Assembly (NCBI GenBank): GCA_948874605.1
Contig: CAQRXS010000024.1
Location: 1-13,556 of the forward strand
Reading direction: 5' to 3'
Source: an uncultured Bacilli bacterium
GTDB lineage: Bacteria; Bacillota_I; Bacilli_A; RF39; UBA660
DNA length: 13,556 nucleotides
Below the pieces are notes generated by a model. The model did no database searches, was not told the origin of the DNA, and saw only the letters and a program-made list of their open reading frames with translations. Both the position numbers and the translations under genes were made by a program. This document shows positions 1-6,552 of the stretch, piece by piece. Numbering within the stretch: the first letter of the stretch is position 1; every line of letters begins with the position of its first letter.

Positions 1-253
1 CCATTAGGAACCCAGCTTCAATTAAGTCACTTCCGTAAATGAAAGTTTCTTCGGAGGCAAATTTTTCCGTATTTCGTTTAGCATACTCTTCTGCTGCAAT
101 TCTTAAAGAATTATTTTTTAAATCATTTTTATGTTCTTCATCTGCTGCATCCTGGTAAGCATATGATACTTTTGCAATCCCAAAAGCAAATACTACGGCT
201 AGTATAGCACTTAAAATAATAATTTCTTTCATTGCATATCCTTTGTTATTCAT
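1..253 (-). CDS. Prepilin-like (type IV pilin/pseudopilin-like) membrane protein, partial
   Basis: This reading frame begins at ATG 251-253 and runs off the left edge of the window, so only its first 84 codons are visible. The N-terminus MNNKGYAMKEIIILSAILA has the layout of a class III signal. There is a short basic leader ending in Gly5, a residue pattern Y-A-M-K-E that puts Glu at mature position +5, then a hydrophobic helix to about residue 32. Such signals are cut after Gly by a PilD-type prepilin peptidase, and the helix anchors or assembles the protein in the membrane. The rest seen is a charged, Ala/Glu/Lys-rich segment, as in a pilin alpha-1 helix. An SD-like GAAGG lies about 11 nt upstream, and a promoter stands just before it. 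No other pilus assembly gene is visible, so a plain single-pass membrane protein remains possible. The pilin reading rests on the N-terminal motif alone. Confidence 0.6.
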   Translation of the reverse strand, partial: MNNKGYAMKEIIILSAILAVVFAFGIAKVSYAYQDAADEEHKNDLKNNSLRIAAEEYAKRNTEKFASEETFIYGSDLIEAGFLM

Positions 254-274
254 AATATCACTACCTTCGTAGAC

Positions 275-303
275 ATTATATCACAAATTTTGTTTTTTGA
301 TAA
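275..303 (-). promoter_or_regulatory. Sigma-A-like promoter for the prepilin-like gene
   Basis: On the minus strand the -35 is TTATCA (298-303) and the -10 is a perfect TATAAT (275-280), with a 17-bp spacer. It lies between the greA stop and the prepilin-like start, about 22 nt before the ATG. This suggests the gene has its own transcription start rather than depending on readthrough from greA. No strong terminator separates it from greA. The A/T-rich symmetrical stretch near 305-322 has only a 2-4 nt loop and is not convincing. Confidence 0.55.
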
Positions 304-332
304 AAGAAAAAAAGTGCTTTTTTGGCAACTTC

Positions 333-797
333 TTATTTCACGTCTGTAATTGTTACTTCATAAGAACCATTTGGACTAGCAACTTGTACTACTTCGCCTT
401 TTTTATGACCCATGACAGCAACACCAATTGGGCTTTCGTTTGATACTTTGTTTTCTAATGGAGCGGCTTCTAAAGATCCTACGATTTGATATTCGTCTTC
501 TTCACCATCTTCATATAGAATTGTAACAAATGAGCCAATAGAAATCACACCTTCTGTTTTATTTTCTGCAATGGTACTATGTTCTAGTTTGTATTCCAAT
601 TCTTTGATTCTTGCCTCTACTTGAGCTTGTTCATCTCTTGCAGCATCGTAGTCTGCATTTTCTGATAAATCTCCTTGAGCTCTTGCATCCTTTAAATCTT
701 TTATAACACGTGGACGAACCACATTTTTAAGTTCATTTAATTCCGTTTCTAACTCTAAATATCCTTGTGGTGTTAAAATTATTTTTTTTTGTTTCAT
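333..797 (-). CDS. greA: Transcription elongation factor GreA
   Basis: The 154-residue protein matches GreA in length and layout. GreA rescues backtracked RNA polymerase by entering the secondary channel and stimulating cleavage of the extruded RNA 3' end. Residues 1-75 form the coiled coil, with the diagnostic tip sequence GDLSENADYDAA at 42-53. Asp43 and Glu46 correspond to the acidic residues that position the catalytic Mg2+. Residues of about 80-154 form the FKBP-like C-terminal domain, ending in the typical NGSYEVTITDV strand. An AAAGGAAAG ribosome site lies upstream of the ATG. greA follows the trhP/trmR/mltG operon as in B. subtilis but has its own strong promoter overlapping the end of the preceding gene. 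Identification is secure. Confidence 0.96.
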   Translation of the reverse strand: MKQKKIILTPQGYLELETELNELKNVVRPRVIKDLKDARAQGDLSENADYDAARDEQAQVEARIKELEYKLEHSTIAENKTEGVISIGSFVTILYEDGEEDEYQIVGSLEAAPLENKVSNESPIGVAVMGHKKGEVVQVASPNGSYEVTITDVK

Positions 798-833
798 TCT
801 TTTTCACTTTCCTTTTAAAAACATTTCCAAAAC

Positions 834-862
834 ATATTACTATAAAACTTATGGTTTGTCAA
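834..862 (-). promoter_or_regulatory. Promoter of greA, overlapping the end of the trhP2-like gene
   Basis: A consensus -35 TTGACA (857-862) and a -10 TAATAT (834-839) are separated by 17 bp. The -35 lies within the last codons of the upstream U32 gene, whose stop is at 849-851, so the two elements share sequence. The pair has the same hexamers and spacing as the tRNA-operon promoter at 9599-9627. greA can therefore be expressed independently of the long upstream operon. Confidence 0.7.
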
Positions 863-2030
863 ATACTTTTATGCGCATCATATCGAAGCGTTTTAGTTTT
901 TCTGGAACTGGCATTTTTACAATCATATTGGGATGATTCGCAACTTCGATTGGTTCTCCATGGTCATTCATAATATTTTCTATGCGATAGGTAATTGTTT
1001 TTAGATTTGGGCCAAAAAACTCTACTACATCTCCAACCTTAAAATAGTTTCGTTCTTCTAATGTAACCATTTTAGTTGCTTCATCGTAATCTAAAACAAG
1101 ACCTAGAAAATCTTGATTGGAAACTTCTTCTCTTCCTAAAAAATATTGTTCTTTTTCGGTTGGAAGAGAATCAAAAAACTGAGGAGTTGATTCACGATTT
1201 GCACATCGATTTAAAATATTTCGATGATATTCCGCTTCTTCTTGTGTTAAAGTTTTATTTTTAATTTTGTCTATTAAAGTCCGATATGTTTGAATAACCG
1301 TTGCAATATAGTAAATACCTCGCATTCTTCCTTCCACTTTGAATGAGTTTACTCCTATATTAATCATTTCCTCAATGAATGGAATCATGTTTAAATCTTT
1401 GCTTGTCATGCTAAATATTTCATTCGATTCTGTATCAAAAGTCCACCTACAGATTTGAGCACATCCCCCTCTATTTGCATCACGATTGGTTGTTACATTA
1501 GATAAGACACACCGTCCTGAAAATGAGGTACACATAGCTCCATGAACAAAGCATTCTAAATCTAAGTTTGTATATTTTTTTATATCTTTCATATCTTCTT
1601 TACTTGCTTCTCTTGCTAAAACTATTCTCTTGACTCCTAAATCTTTATAAAATTCTGCGGAATAACGATTTAAAACACTAGCTTGTGTTGAAAGATGTAC
1701 TTCTAAATTGATTTTTTTCGTTTGAATCAAACTCACAATATAAATATCACTTACGATTACAGCATCTACTTTTATTCTACTTAGTTCTCTCAAATATTCT
1801 TCTAATCCCTCAGCGTCTTCATTATGTAAAATAATGTTTACTGTTACATAAACTTTTTTCTTTCTTTCATGGGCATACTCGATTGCTTCTTGGATATCAT
1901 CTAGTGAAAAGTTTTTGGCATTTGCACGTAGACTGAAATTTTTCCCACCAATATATACAGCGTCCGCTCCATAATGTAGGGCATATTTTAATTTTTCTAA
2001 ATCTCCAGCAGGAGCTAATAATTCTATCAT
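849..2030 (-). CDS. trhP2: U32 family tRNA 5-hydroxyuridine hydroxylation protein (TrhP2/YrrO-like)
   Basis: The 393-residue protein belongs to the U32 'collagenase-like peptidase' family. The U32 signature is complete at residues 159-177: E-C-F-V-H-G-A-M-C-T-S-F-S-G-R-C-V-L-S. It is followed by RGGCAQICRW at 188-196. Cys167, Cys174 and Cys190 or Cys194 are the expected iron-sulfur ligands by comparison with family members. TrhP proteins do not cleave proteins; they take part in prephenate-dependent hydroxylation of wobble U34 to ho5U in tRNA. The N-terminal ELLAPAGDLEKLKYALHYGADAVYIGG stretch is the usual TIM-barrel start of the family. The ATG lies 1 nt after the preceding gene's stop, with the AAAGGAGAG ribosome site inside that gene's end, so translation is probably coupled. 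Position after the yrrM and yrrN homologues supports the YrrO assignment. The usual motif near the C-terminus is altered to NRESTPQFF (around 278-286). Confidence 0.88.
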   Translation of the reverse strand: MIELLAPAGDLEKLKYALHYGADAVYIGGKNFSLRANAKNFSLDDIQEAIEYAHERKKKVYVTVNIILHNEDAEGLEEYLRELSRIKVDAVIVSDIYIVSLIQTKKINLEVHLSTQASVLNRYSAEFYKDLGVKRIVLAREASKEDMKDIKKYTNLDLECFVHGAMCTSFSGRCVLSNVTTNRDANRGGCAQICRWTFDTESNEIFSMTSKDLNMIPFIEEMINIGVNSFKVEGRMRGIYYIATVIQTYRTLIDKIKNKTLTQEEAEYHRNILNRCANRESTPQFFDSLPTEKEQYFLGREEVSNQDFLGLVLDYDEATKMVTLEERNYFKVGDVVEFFGPNLKTITYRIENIMNDHGEPIEVANHPNMIVKMPVPEKLKRFDMMRIKVFDKP

Positions 2031-2031
2031 G

Positions 2032-2820
2032 TTACTCTCCTTTTGGTGGAAGACGGTAAATTGTTTTTTTCTCTAAAAAACCAGAAAAAGTATTTTCAAT
2101 TGTTTTTGTCTCAAAGTTGTCTAGAAATTCTTCCACACTCGCATATTCTGTATTTTCTAAATTGATAATATGATATTTAATTTTTTCTTCTTTTAACAAT
2201 CTTCTTCCATCATAGTTTTTTTTATCATAACAAACTGTTCCAAAATCATTTTCAATAAATAGAAATTGGTTGTTGGTTATTTTTTCTGTTAATGTTTCTA
2301 ATTGTTTTTTTGGTAATTTTTTTTCTTTTTGAAAATTAGTTAATAAGGTTCTTCTAGAGTATAGGTATGGAAGTGGTCCGAATGTATAAAGACATATGTC
2401 TTTATTAGCATTTGCAATTATCTCTTTTATTTCTTCTTCAGTTATATCTGGAGAGATAACAACAGAATCCACAAACTCTAAGCAACTATTTACGGTAAAT
2501 TTACTACACATCGCGTGTGTTGGATAATAAATCAATTCTACTTGTAAGTTTAATTTCTTGACAAGTTTTAAGACTCCTAAATCTTCAAAGAAAATGCCTT
2601 TTATTTTTTCTTTATTTTCTTTTAATTTCTTTTCTAAATGTTCTATCGCATCTAAATCAAGTAAACGATTAATAAGAATATAGCTTGGCATTTCTAATTC
2701 AGAAAGAGTTACTTCAAATAAGTGTCCTACACAAAATTCTTTTAAAGGAAAAAGAAAGTTTTGAGAGCTTTCTTTCATTTGGGGCATTCTTCTTGGAATG
2801 ACTAAATAGTTATTTTTCAT
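2032..2820 (-). CDS. trhP1: Shortened U32-family protein (TrhP1/YrrN-like)
   Basis: This 262-residue protein lies directly before the canonical U32 gene and overlaps the end of the methyltransferase gene by 11 nt, matching yrrN in the B. subtilis yrrM-yrrN-yrrO order. Weak U32 character is visible at residues 143-160 (CLYTFGPLPYLYSRRTLL), the place where family members carry a G-x-C...G-x-C signature. Here the cysteine pair is missing, so iron-sulfur binding at that site is unlikely. YrrN and YrrO are both implicated in ho5U34 formation in B. subtilis. A degenerate subunit supporting the catalytic YrrO partner is a reasonable inference. The protein is rich in Lys/Glu and shows no signal peptide or membrane segment, so it is probably cytosolic. 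Assignment depends mainly on gene order plus the partial motif. Confidence 0.7.
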   Translation of the reverse strand: MKNNYLVIPRRMPQMKESSQNFLFPLKEFCVGHLFEVTLSELEMPSYILINRLLDLDAIEHLEKKLKENKEKIKGIFFEDLGVLKLVKKLNLQVELIYYPTHAMCSKFTVNSCLEFVDSVVISPDITEEEIKEIIANANKDICLYTFGPLPYLYSRRTLLTNFQKEKKLPKKQLETLTEKITNNQFLFIENDFGTVCYDKKNYDGRRLLKEEKIKYHIINLENTEYASVEEFLDNFETKTIENTFSGFLEKKTIYRLPPKGE

Positions 2821-3409
2821 GATTCACTCTCGTACTGATAGAAAGTCCATCACCAACATCATAAAATTTTGTTTCAAATTCTTCATTTGTTTTTAAAAAA
2901 TCAATGTAACCTTCTATTTTTCCTACTAATTGCCGCAAATTCTTTGATTCGATTGTTTCTGATTTGCCTACATATCCATGAAATTTTAAGTTATCTGTAA
3001 TAATAGCTCCATTTGGGGCTAGAAAGTATTTGAATTTTTCAAAGAATTTTTTATATTGACCTTTGGCTGCATCTATAAAAATTAAATCATATTCGGTTCC
3101 TTCGACTAAATTTAATTCTAAAGCATCTTGAAAGACAACATTTACTTTATCTTCTAAACCTGCTTTTTTCACATTTTTTAAGCACTCTAAATAAGAGGAT
3201 TCATCTCTTTCAATGGTAGTTACTTTAACTTCCTGAGAACTTGAAGCCATTAAAATTGCAGAGTACCCAATGGCACTGCCAATTTCTAAAACGTTTTTGA
3301 TATTATTTGCTTTAATATATTTCATTAGAAATGCGATTCCTTCTTTTTGCATAATTGGAACATTTTGTTCTTTTGCATATTTCTCCATTTCTAGGATTAA
3401 TTCTTTCAT
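2810..3409 (-). CDS. trmR: tRNA 5-hydroxyuridine methyltransferase TrmR (YrrM-like, class I SAM O-methyltransferase)
   Basis: The 199-residue protein has the catechol-O-methyltransferase-like class I fold. The SAM-binding motif I is VLEIGSAIGYSA at 40-51. An acidic residue after strand 2 occurs in TIERDE (65-70). The metal/substrate site is formed by FIDAAK (111-116) and TDN (138-140), giving Asp113, Asp139 and Asn140 as likely divalent-metal ligands. Its B. subtilis counterpart YrrM (TrmR) methylates ho5U34 to 5-methoxyuridine in tRNA. The two genes that follow are the U32 proteins that make ho5U, so substrate maker and modifier are co-transcribed. It starts 18 nt after mltG with a purine-rich ribosome site, and its 3' end overlaps the next gene by 11 nt. 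Related COMT-like enzymes act on small molecules, but the neighbours make tRNA the strong choice. Confidence 0.87.
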   Translation of the reverse strand: MKELILEMEKYAKEQNVPIMQKEGIAFLMKYIKANNIKNVLEIGSAIGYSAILMASSSQEVKVTTIERDESSYLECLKNVKKAGLEDKVNVVFQDALELNLVEGTEYDLIFIDAAKGQYKKFFEKFKYFLAPNGAIITDNLKFHGYVGKSETIESKNLRQLVGKIEGYIDFLKTNEEFETKFYDVGDGLSISTRVNHEK

Positions 3410-3427
3410 AAAACTTAACTCTCTTTT

Positions 3428-4498
3428 CTAATTTGATGAACAAATATTACGTAGCTCTTCGCATTTTTGAAGAAATTCTTCGCTTGTATTTTGGAAAAAC
3501 ACTTCTCCTGTACAAACATTTGCTACAAAGTAATAATAGTCTGTTTCGCTTGGATGCAATGCAGCCTCGATGCTTTCTATGCTCGGATTACTCACTGCTC
3601 CAATAGGTAGTTTACCATTCATTGTGCCATCTTGCAAGCGAGTATTGTATGGATTTGCACTATTAAGTACTTCGAAAGTCTCAGCATCTTTCCCCATTTC
3701 CTTGCGAGCACCATAAAAAGCGGTAACATCACTTCCTAATGTATCATTGGCTGAAATACGGCTATAAAACACTTGAGCCGCAGTTTCTCGATCATTTTTT
3801 GTATTTGCTTCAATTTCAACAATACTTGCCATTGTTAGAATATCATGGAAGGATGTTTCTCTTTTTTGAATTTCTTCTTTATAGCCTTCTAATTTTGTGG
3901 TCATATGATTTAATAGCGTAAGAATTACTTCTTTTGGTGTGACTGTTTCTAAAAATTCATAGGTATCAGGGTACAGGTATCCTTCTAATGGATAATAAAG
4001 ATTTTCGTTTAAAATTTCACTACCAATAAACCAATAATCTTCGTTATTTACTAGAGTTTGTAAAAATTCATAATCACTTATTTGCTTTAAAAAGTCAGCT
4101 TCTGTAAAATTAAACTTTTCACTTAACAATTTTGCATAATCGGTTATACGCTTTCCTTCTACAAGGGTAACTGTAAGTGAGTGAATTACCACATCTCCTC
4201 GAACAAATTTTTCAATCATTTCTTTTGGCGTCATACTAGGAGTTAAAGCATATTCACCAGCTTGGATATTCGGTTTTGAAAAAGCAAGATATAAATCTAA
4301 TGCGTATTCGCTTCGAATTAAGCCAGCTTTTTCTAGGTTTTTCGCAATGGCTGATTTGCTTGTTCCAGGCTCAATTATAAAGGTTACTTCTTTATTTTCA
4401 TTTGAAATTGGCGTAAGGCCCCAAACGTAATAACCAGACGCTACACATATTAAAATAATAATTAGTATACTTACTACTAGCAATCCCTTTTTTATCAT
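3428..4498 (-). CDS. mltG: Endolytic murein transglycosylase MltG (YceG-like)
   Basis: MltG is a membrane-anchored lytic transglycosylase that cuts nascent glycan strands and limits their length. The 356-residue protein has one N-terminal membrane helix (about 4-27). A LysM-like/YceG N-domain follows (FIIEPGTSKSAIAKNLEKAGLI at 40-61). The catalytic domain has LEGYLYPDTYEF (171-182) and ASIVEIEA (224-231). Glu228 is equivalent to the catalytic Glu of E. coli MltG. The later LGSDVTAFYGA (254-264), YNTRL...GKLPIGAVSNP and DYYYFV motifs complete the family pattern. Its start overlaps the DUF1292 stop by 4 nt (ATGA). This matches yrrL in B. subtilis, between yrzB and yrrM. The length is normal and no key residue is missing. 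It shows that the cell makes peptidoglycan. Confidence 0.95.
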   Translation of the reverse strand: MIKKGLLVVSILIIILICVASGYYVWGLTPISNENKEVTFIIEPGTSKSAIAKNLEKAGLIRSEYALDLYLAFSKPNIQAGEYALTPSMTPKEMIEKFVRGDVVIHSLTVTLVEGKRITDYAKLLSEKFNFTEADFLKQISDYEFLQTLVNNEDYWFIGSEILNENLYYPLEGYLYPDTYEFLETVTPKEVILTLLNHMTTKLEGYKEEIQKRETSFHDILTMASIVEIEANTKNDRETAAQVFYSRISANDTLGSDVTAFYGARKEMGKDAETFEVLNSANPYNTRLQDGTMNGKLPIGAVSNPSIESIEAALHPSETDYYYFVANVCTGEVFFQNTSEEFLQKCEELRNICSSN

Positions 4499-4776
4499 TC
4501 TTTTCCCTCGCTATCTTCTAATTTTGCTAAAATTGCTTCAATAGTATTCCACTCTTCTTCAGTTTCAATTGGCAATAATTCTTTTCCGCCGTTCTTGTTA
4601 TAAATGTTTGCATAAACTTTTAGCTCGCCACTTTCTGTTTTGGTATTGTCAGTGTATACAATATAGCTTTTATTGGTTTCATCTGAATCAAATAAGTATA
4701 AAATCTCACATTCTATATTTTTTCCTGATTCATCTTTTACAGTGAATACATTGTTATTTATTGGTTCTTCTTTCAT
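4495..4776 (-). CDS. DUF1292 family protein (YrzB-like)
   Basis: This is a small acidic protein of 93 residues with the DUF1292 pattern: a beta-rich core starting FTVKDESGKNIECEILYLF (11-29), then SYIVYTDNT (37-45), a LKVYANIYN strand (52-60) and the closing ETEEEWNTIEAIL (71-83). The family is widespread in Bacillota and has no established function. It is nearly always found between ruvX and mltG, as here. Both ends overlap their neighbours by 4 nt, so it is translationally coupled to ruvX upstream and mltG downstream. No signal peptide or membrane segment is present. Family membership is clear from sequence and position; function cannot be stated. Confidence 0.88.
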   Translation of the reverse strand: MKEEPINNNVFTVKDESGKNIECEILYLFDSDETNKSYIVYTDNTKTESGELKVYANIYNKNGGKELLPIETEEEWNTIEAILAKLEDSEGKE

Positions 4777-5198
4777 AATTCTCTCTCTTTCTTTTTTAAA
4801 TAAGTTTCTAATATTAATGAGGAAGCAATATTATCGATTACTTTTTTCCTTTTTTTTCTACTTTTGTCTGTACTTATAAGGATTTTTTCTGCTTCTACTG
4901 TAGAAAGTCTTTCATCTACAAAGTGAACTGGTAAGCCAAAATGTTTTTTTAAAAGTTCTGCAAAATCCATGGAGCGTTGGGCAGCATATCCTAAAGAATT
5001 ATTCATATTTTTAGGGAGACCTAAAACAAAATCTGTAATTTCTTTTTCCTCTATTATTGTTTGTAATTCTGGAATTAGACTTTCATAGTTTTCTTCCCCA
5101 AAACGAAGCGTTTTTAGAGGACTTGCAATAGTATTTGTTTTGTCACTGACTGAAATACCAAGAGTCCTTGTTCCAAGATCTAGACCGATATATCTCAT
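4773..5198 (-). CDS. ruvX: Putative Holliday junction resolvase / 16S pre-rRNA nuclease RuvX (YqgF)
   Basis: The 141-residue protein has the RNase H-like YqgF fold and usual family length. MRYIGLDLGTRTLGISVSD places the first catalytic Asp at 7. GLPKNMNNSLG (60-70) is the conserved loop, VDERLSTVEAE (94-104) carries the second acidic cluster (Asp95/Glu96), and IDNIASSLILETYL (121-134) provides the last acidic residue, Asp122. The family is linked to Holliday-junction resolution and, in E. coli, to 16S rRNA 5'-end maturation; which role applies here cannot be read from sequence. Its ATG overlaps the ireB stop, and its TGA stop overlaps the next ATG. It corresponds to yrrK in B. subtilis. Confidence 0.93.
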   Translation of the reverse strand: MRYIGLDLGTRTLGISVSDKTNTIASPLKTLRFGEENYESLIPELQTIIEEKEITDFVLGLPKNMNNSLGYAAQRSMDFAELLKKHFGLPVHFVDERLSTVEAEKILISTDKSRKKRKKVIDNIASSLILETYLKKKEREL

Positions 5199-5434
5199 TT
5201 CAAATAATCTTTCAATATGTAAGATAATAATTCTGCTCGATCAATGCTCAAAAGTTTTGTTCTCGCATCTTTGTAATTTGAGATGTATCCCGGGTCACCA
5301 CTTAATATATACCCAACTATTTGATTTACCGCGTTGTAACCTCTTTCTTGTAATATTTCACATACTTCTTTTAGTATTAATCTTGCATTTGCTGAGGCAA
5401 GTTCCGATACTTGAAATAAACTTGTATTCTCCAT
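5195..5434 (-). CDS. ireB: IreB family regulatory phosphoprotein (UPF0297, YrzL-like)
   Basis: The 79-residue protein carries the family hallmark RGYNAVNQIVGYILSGDPGY at 31-50, followed by YKDAR and an acidic/hydrophobic C-terminus. In Enterococcus, IreB is phosphorylated by the PASTA kinase IreK on N-terminal threonines and controls cephalosporin tolerance and cell-wall homeostasis. Here the N-terminus (MENTSLFQVSELASANARLI) is short and does not show the usual T-M-R-F stretch. Thr4 is the only Thr before the core. The start is fixed by an AGGTGGTG ribosome site 7 nt before the ATG. It is the first gene of the ireB-ruvX-DUF1292-mltG-trmR-trhP operon and has its own promoter. alaS, often found just upstream in Bacillota, is absent from this position. 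Confidence 0.9.
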   Translation of the reverse strand: MENTSLFQVSELASANARLILKEVCEILQERGYNAVNQIVGYILSGDPGYISNYKDARTKLLSIDRAELLSYILKDYLK

Positions 5435-5461
5435 TTCACTACACCACCTAAGTACTGTATT

Positions 5462-5490
5462 ATTTTAGCAAAAAATATAGTATTTTACAA
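5462..5490 (-). promoter_or_regulatory. Promoter of the ireB-ruvX-mltG-trmR-trhP operon
   Basis: On the minus strand the -35 is TTGTAA (5485-5490) and the -10 is TAAAAT (5462-5467), separated by 17 bp. A TG dinucleotide one base before the -10 makes it an extended -10 element. The ireB ribosome site AGGTGGTG and ATG follow within 30 nt. No other promoter of comparable quality was seen before greA, so the seven genes from ireB to the trhP2-like gene probably form one transcript. Confidence 0.65.
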
Positions 5491-5494
5491 GAGA

Positions 5495-5524
5495 CGAAAA
5501 AAGATACACATTAGTATCTTTTCG
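5495..5524 (-). terminator. Rho-independent terminator after the split surface-protein gene
   Basis: A 9-bp perfect stem, AAAAGATAC (5514-5522 on the minus strand) with GTATCTTTT (5499-5507), encloses a 6-nt loop. On the minus strand it is followed by further T residues. It lies between the surface-protein stop (5559) and the ireB promoter, so it separates the accessory block from the housekeeping operon. The A/T-rich flanks could let it work in both directions. Confidence 0.75.
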
Positions 5525-5558
5525 TATAATATTCACGATTTTTTTCATCTAAGCTTTT

Positions 5559-6548
5559 TTATTCTTTTATAGAGACCATAAAAGGATTGTTTTTTGAACC
5601 AACTCCATCACTAATTTTTATATCTGCATTCAGATATATCACAGGATATACTGAAGCTACACTATCCGCGCGATAATTATGAATATCACCTGTACTTGTA
5701 AGCATAAAAATATCTACTGCATTATCATCTACTGCTGCTGAATTCATAGACCATTTGAATACTTCTGGTTGGTAAAGCCAGCTATTTTGATAGCAGTCAT
5801 TTGTGTTACTCCAATCATGTAACACAGTTGACAAACAAATTTCTCGTGATGTATTGTTTCCTCCACTCGTCGCATACCCATAATCACTTGGAGATATTAA
5901 ACCTACTTTTCCTATCCATGTTGTTGTTCTTTCAACTGTGTCATTACACATACTCCCACTAGCACAAATTTTACTAGGGTTATTACTGCGTTCTATTTCA
6001 TAAAATTTTGCTGTTATGATAGAAGCATGCTCTTCATTTCCATTAGATCCCATATGCCATATTGCTGGCGAAATGATTGTTTTTACTTTATCAGATAGCC
6101 CATTTAAGCTAAAGTTACAATCTACTAAAGTATTATTGTTTCCGGCATAACATTTTCCACTTGCTTGATTCCAATATAATCCTTCTCCTGTTGTTTCAGA
6201 ATTCAATAATTTCATCAATTTTGAATTACTCCATTCGTTTACTCCTGCCCCGATATTTACATTAGCATTAGATGTATCCCAACTATACTCCCCAATAGAT
6301 TCGCTTCTTATTACTTTTAATCTAGTCTCTTTTTTACCATTTCCATCATCAATGTTATTCATTACACCTATAATTCGCCATAAAGTATTATCTCCAATAT
6401 CAATGTAATTTGCTGGGTCTGTTCCGATGTATCTCAAATTATGATCTACTGTTTCATCATCTACTAAATCTTTATCTTTTAATTGGCTTATAACAGTTGT
6501 GGCTAATTTTTCACTTGAAACTTCTTGTTCTTCATGAACTAGGCCTGT
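5559..6548 (-). pseudogene. C-terminal part of a surface protein, cut off by an in-frame TGA
   Basis: This stretch continues the reading frame of the gene at 6549-7112 in the same phase: 329 sense codons after the single TGA at 6549-6551. It has no credible start of its own. The first possible one, TTG at 6435-6437, lies inside the conserved-looking sequence DHNLRYIGTDPANYI and has no ribosome site. The domain resembles extracellular modules of low-GC gut bacteria, with LWRIIGVM, LKVIRSESIG, YSWDTS, VNEWSNSKLMKLLN, a GLISPSDYGYATSGG stretch and a closing VYPVIYLNADIKISDG. Four Cys occur in closely placed pairs (CYAGNNNTLVDC; CASGSMC), plausible disulfides for a secreted domain. The function is unknown. 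It is either the dead 3' half of a gene broken by a nonsense mutation or the readthrough extension of the upstream protein. A terminator follows it. I group it with the upstream part as one 517-codon gene. Confidence 0.72.
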
Positions 6549-6552
6549 TCAT
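6534..6552 (-). other. Small inverted repeat spanning the in-frame TGA
   Basis: A perfect 6-bp inverted repeat, ATGAAC/GTTCAT, surrounds a 7-nt loop containing the palindrome AGGCCT. The TGA at 6549-6551 that splits the surface-protein gene lies in the 5' arm on the minus strand. The stem is short and could be chance. It is recorded because hairpins close to a stop codon can affect readthrough. Confidence 0.35.

Noticed and set aside
6549..6551. TGA as selenocysteine or as Trp (mycoplasma code)
   Set aside because: Other genes here end in TGA within ATGA overlaps, so TGA is a stop. The hairpin loop is only about 3 nt from the TGA, too close for a bacterial SECIS, and no Sec-type motif is present.
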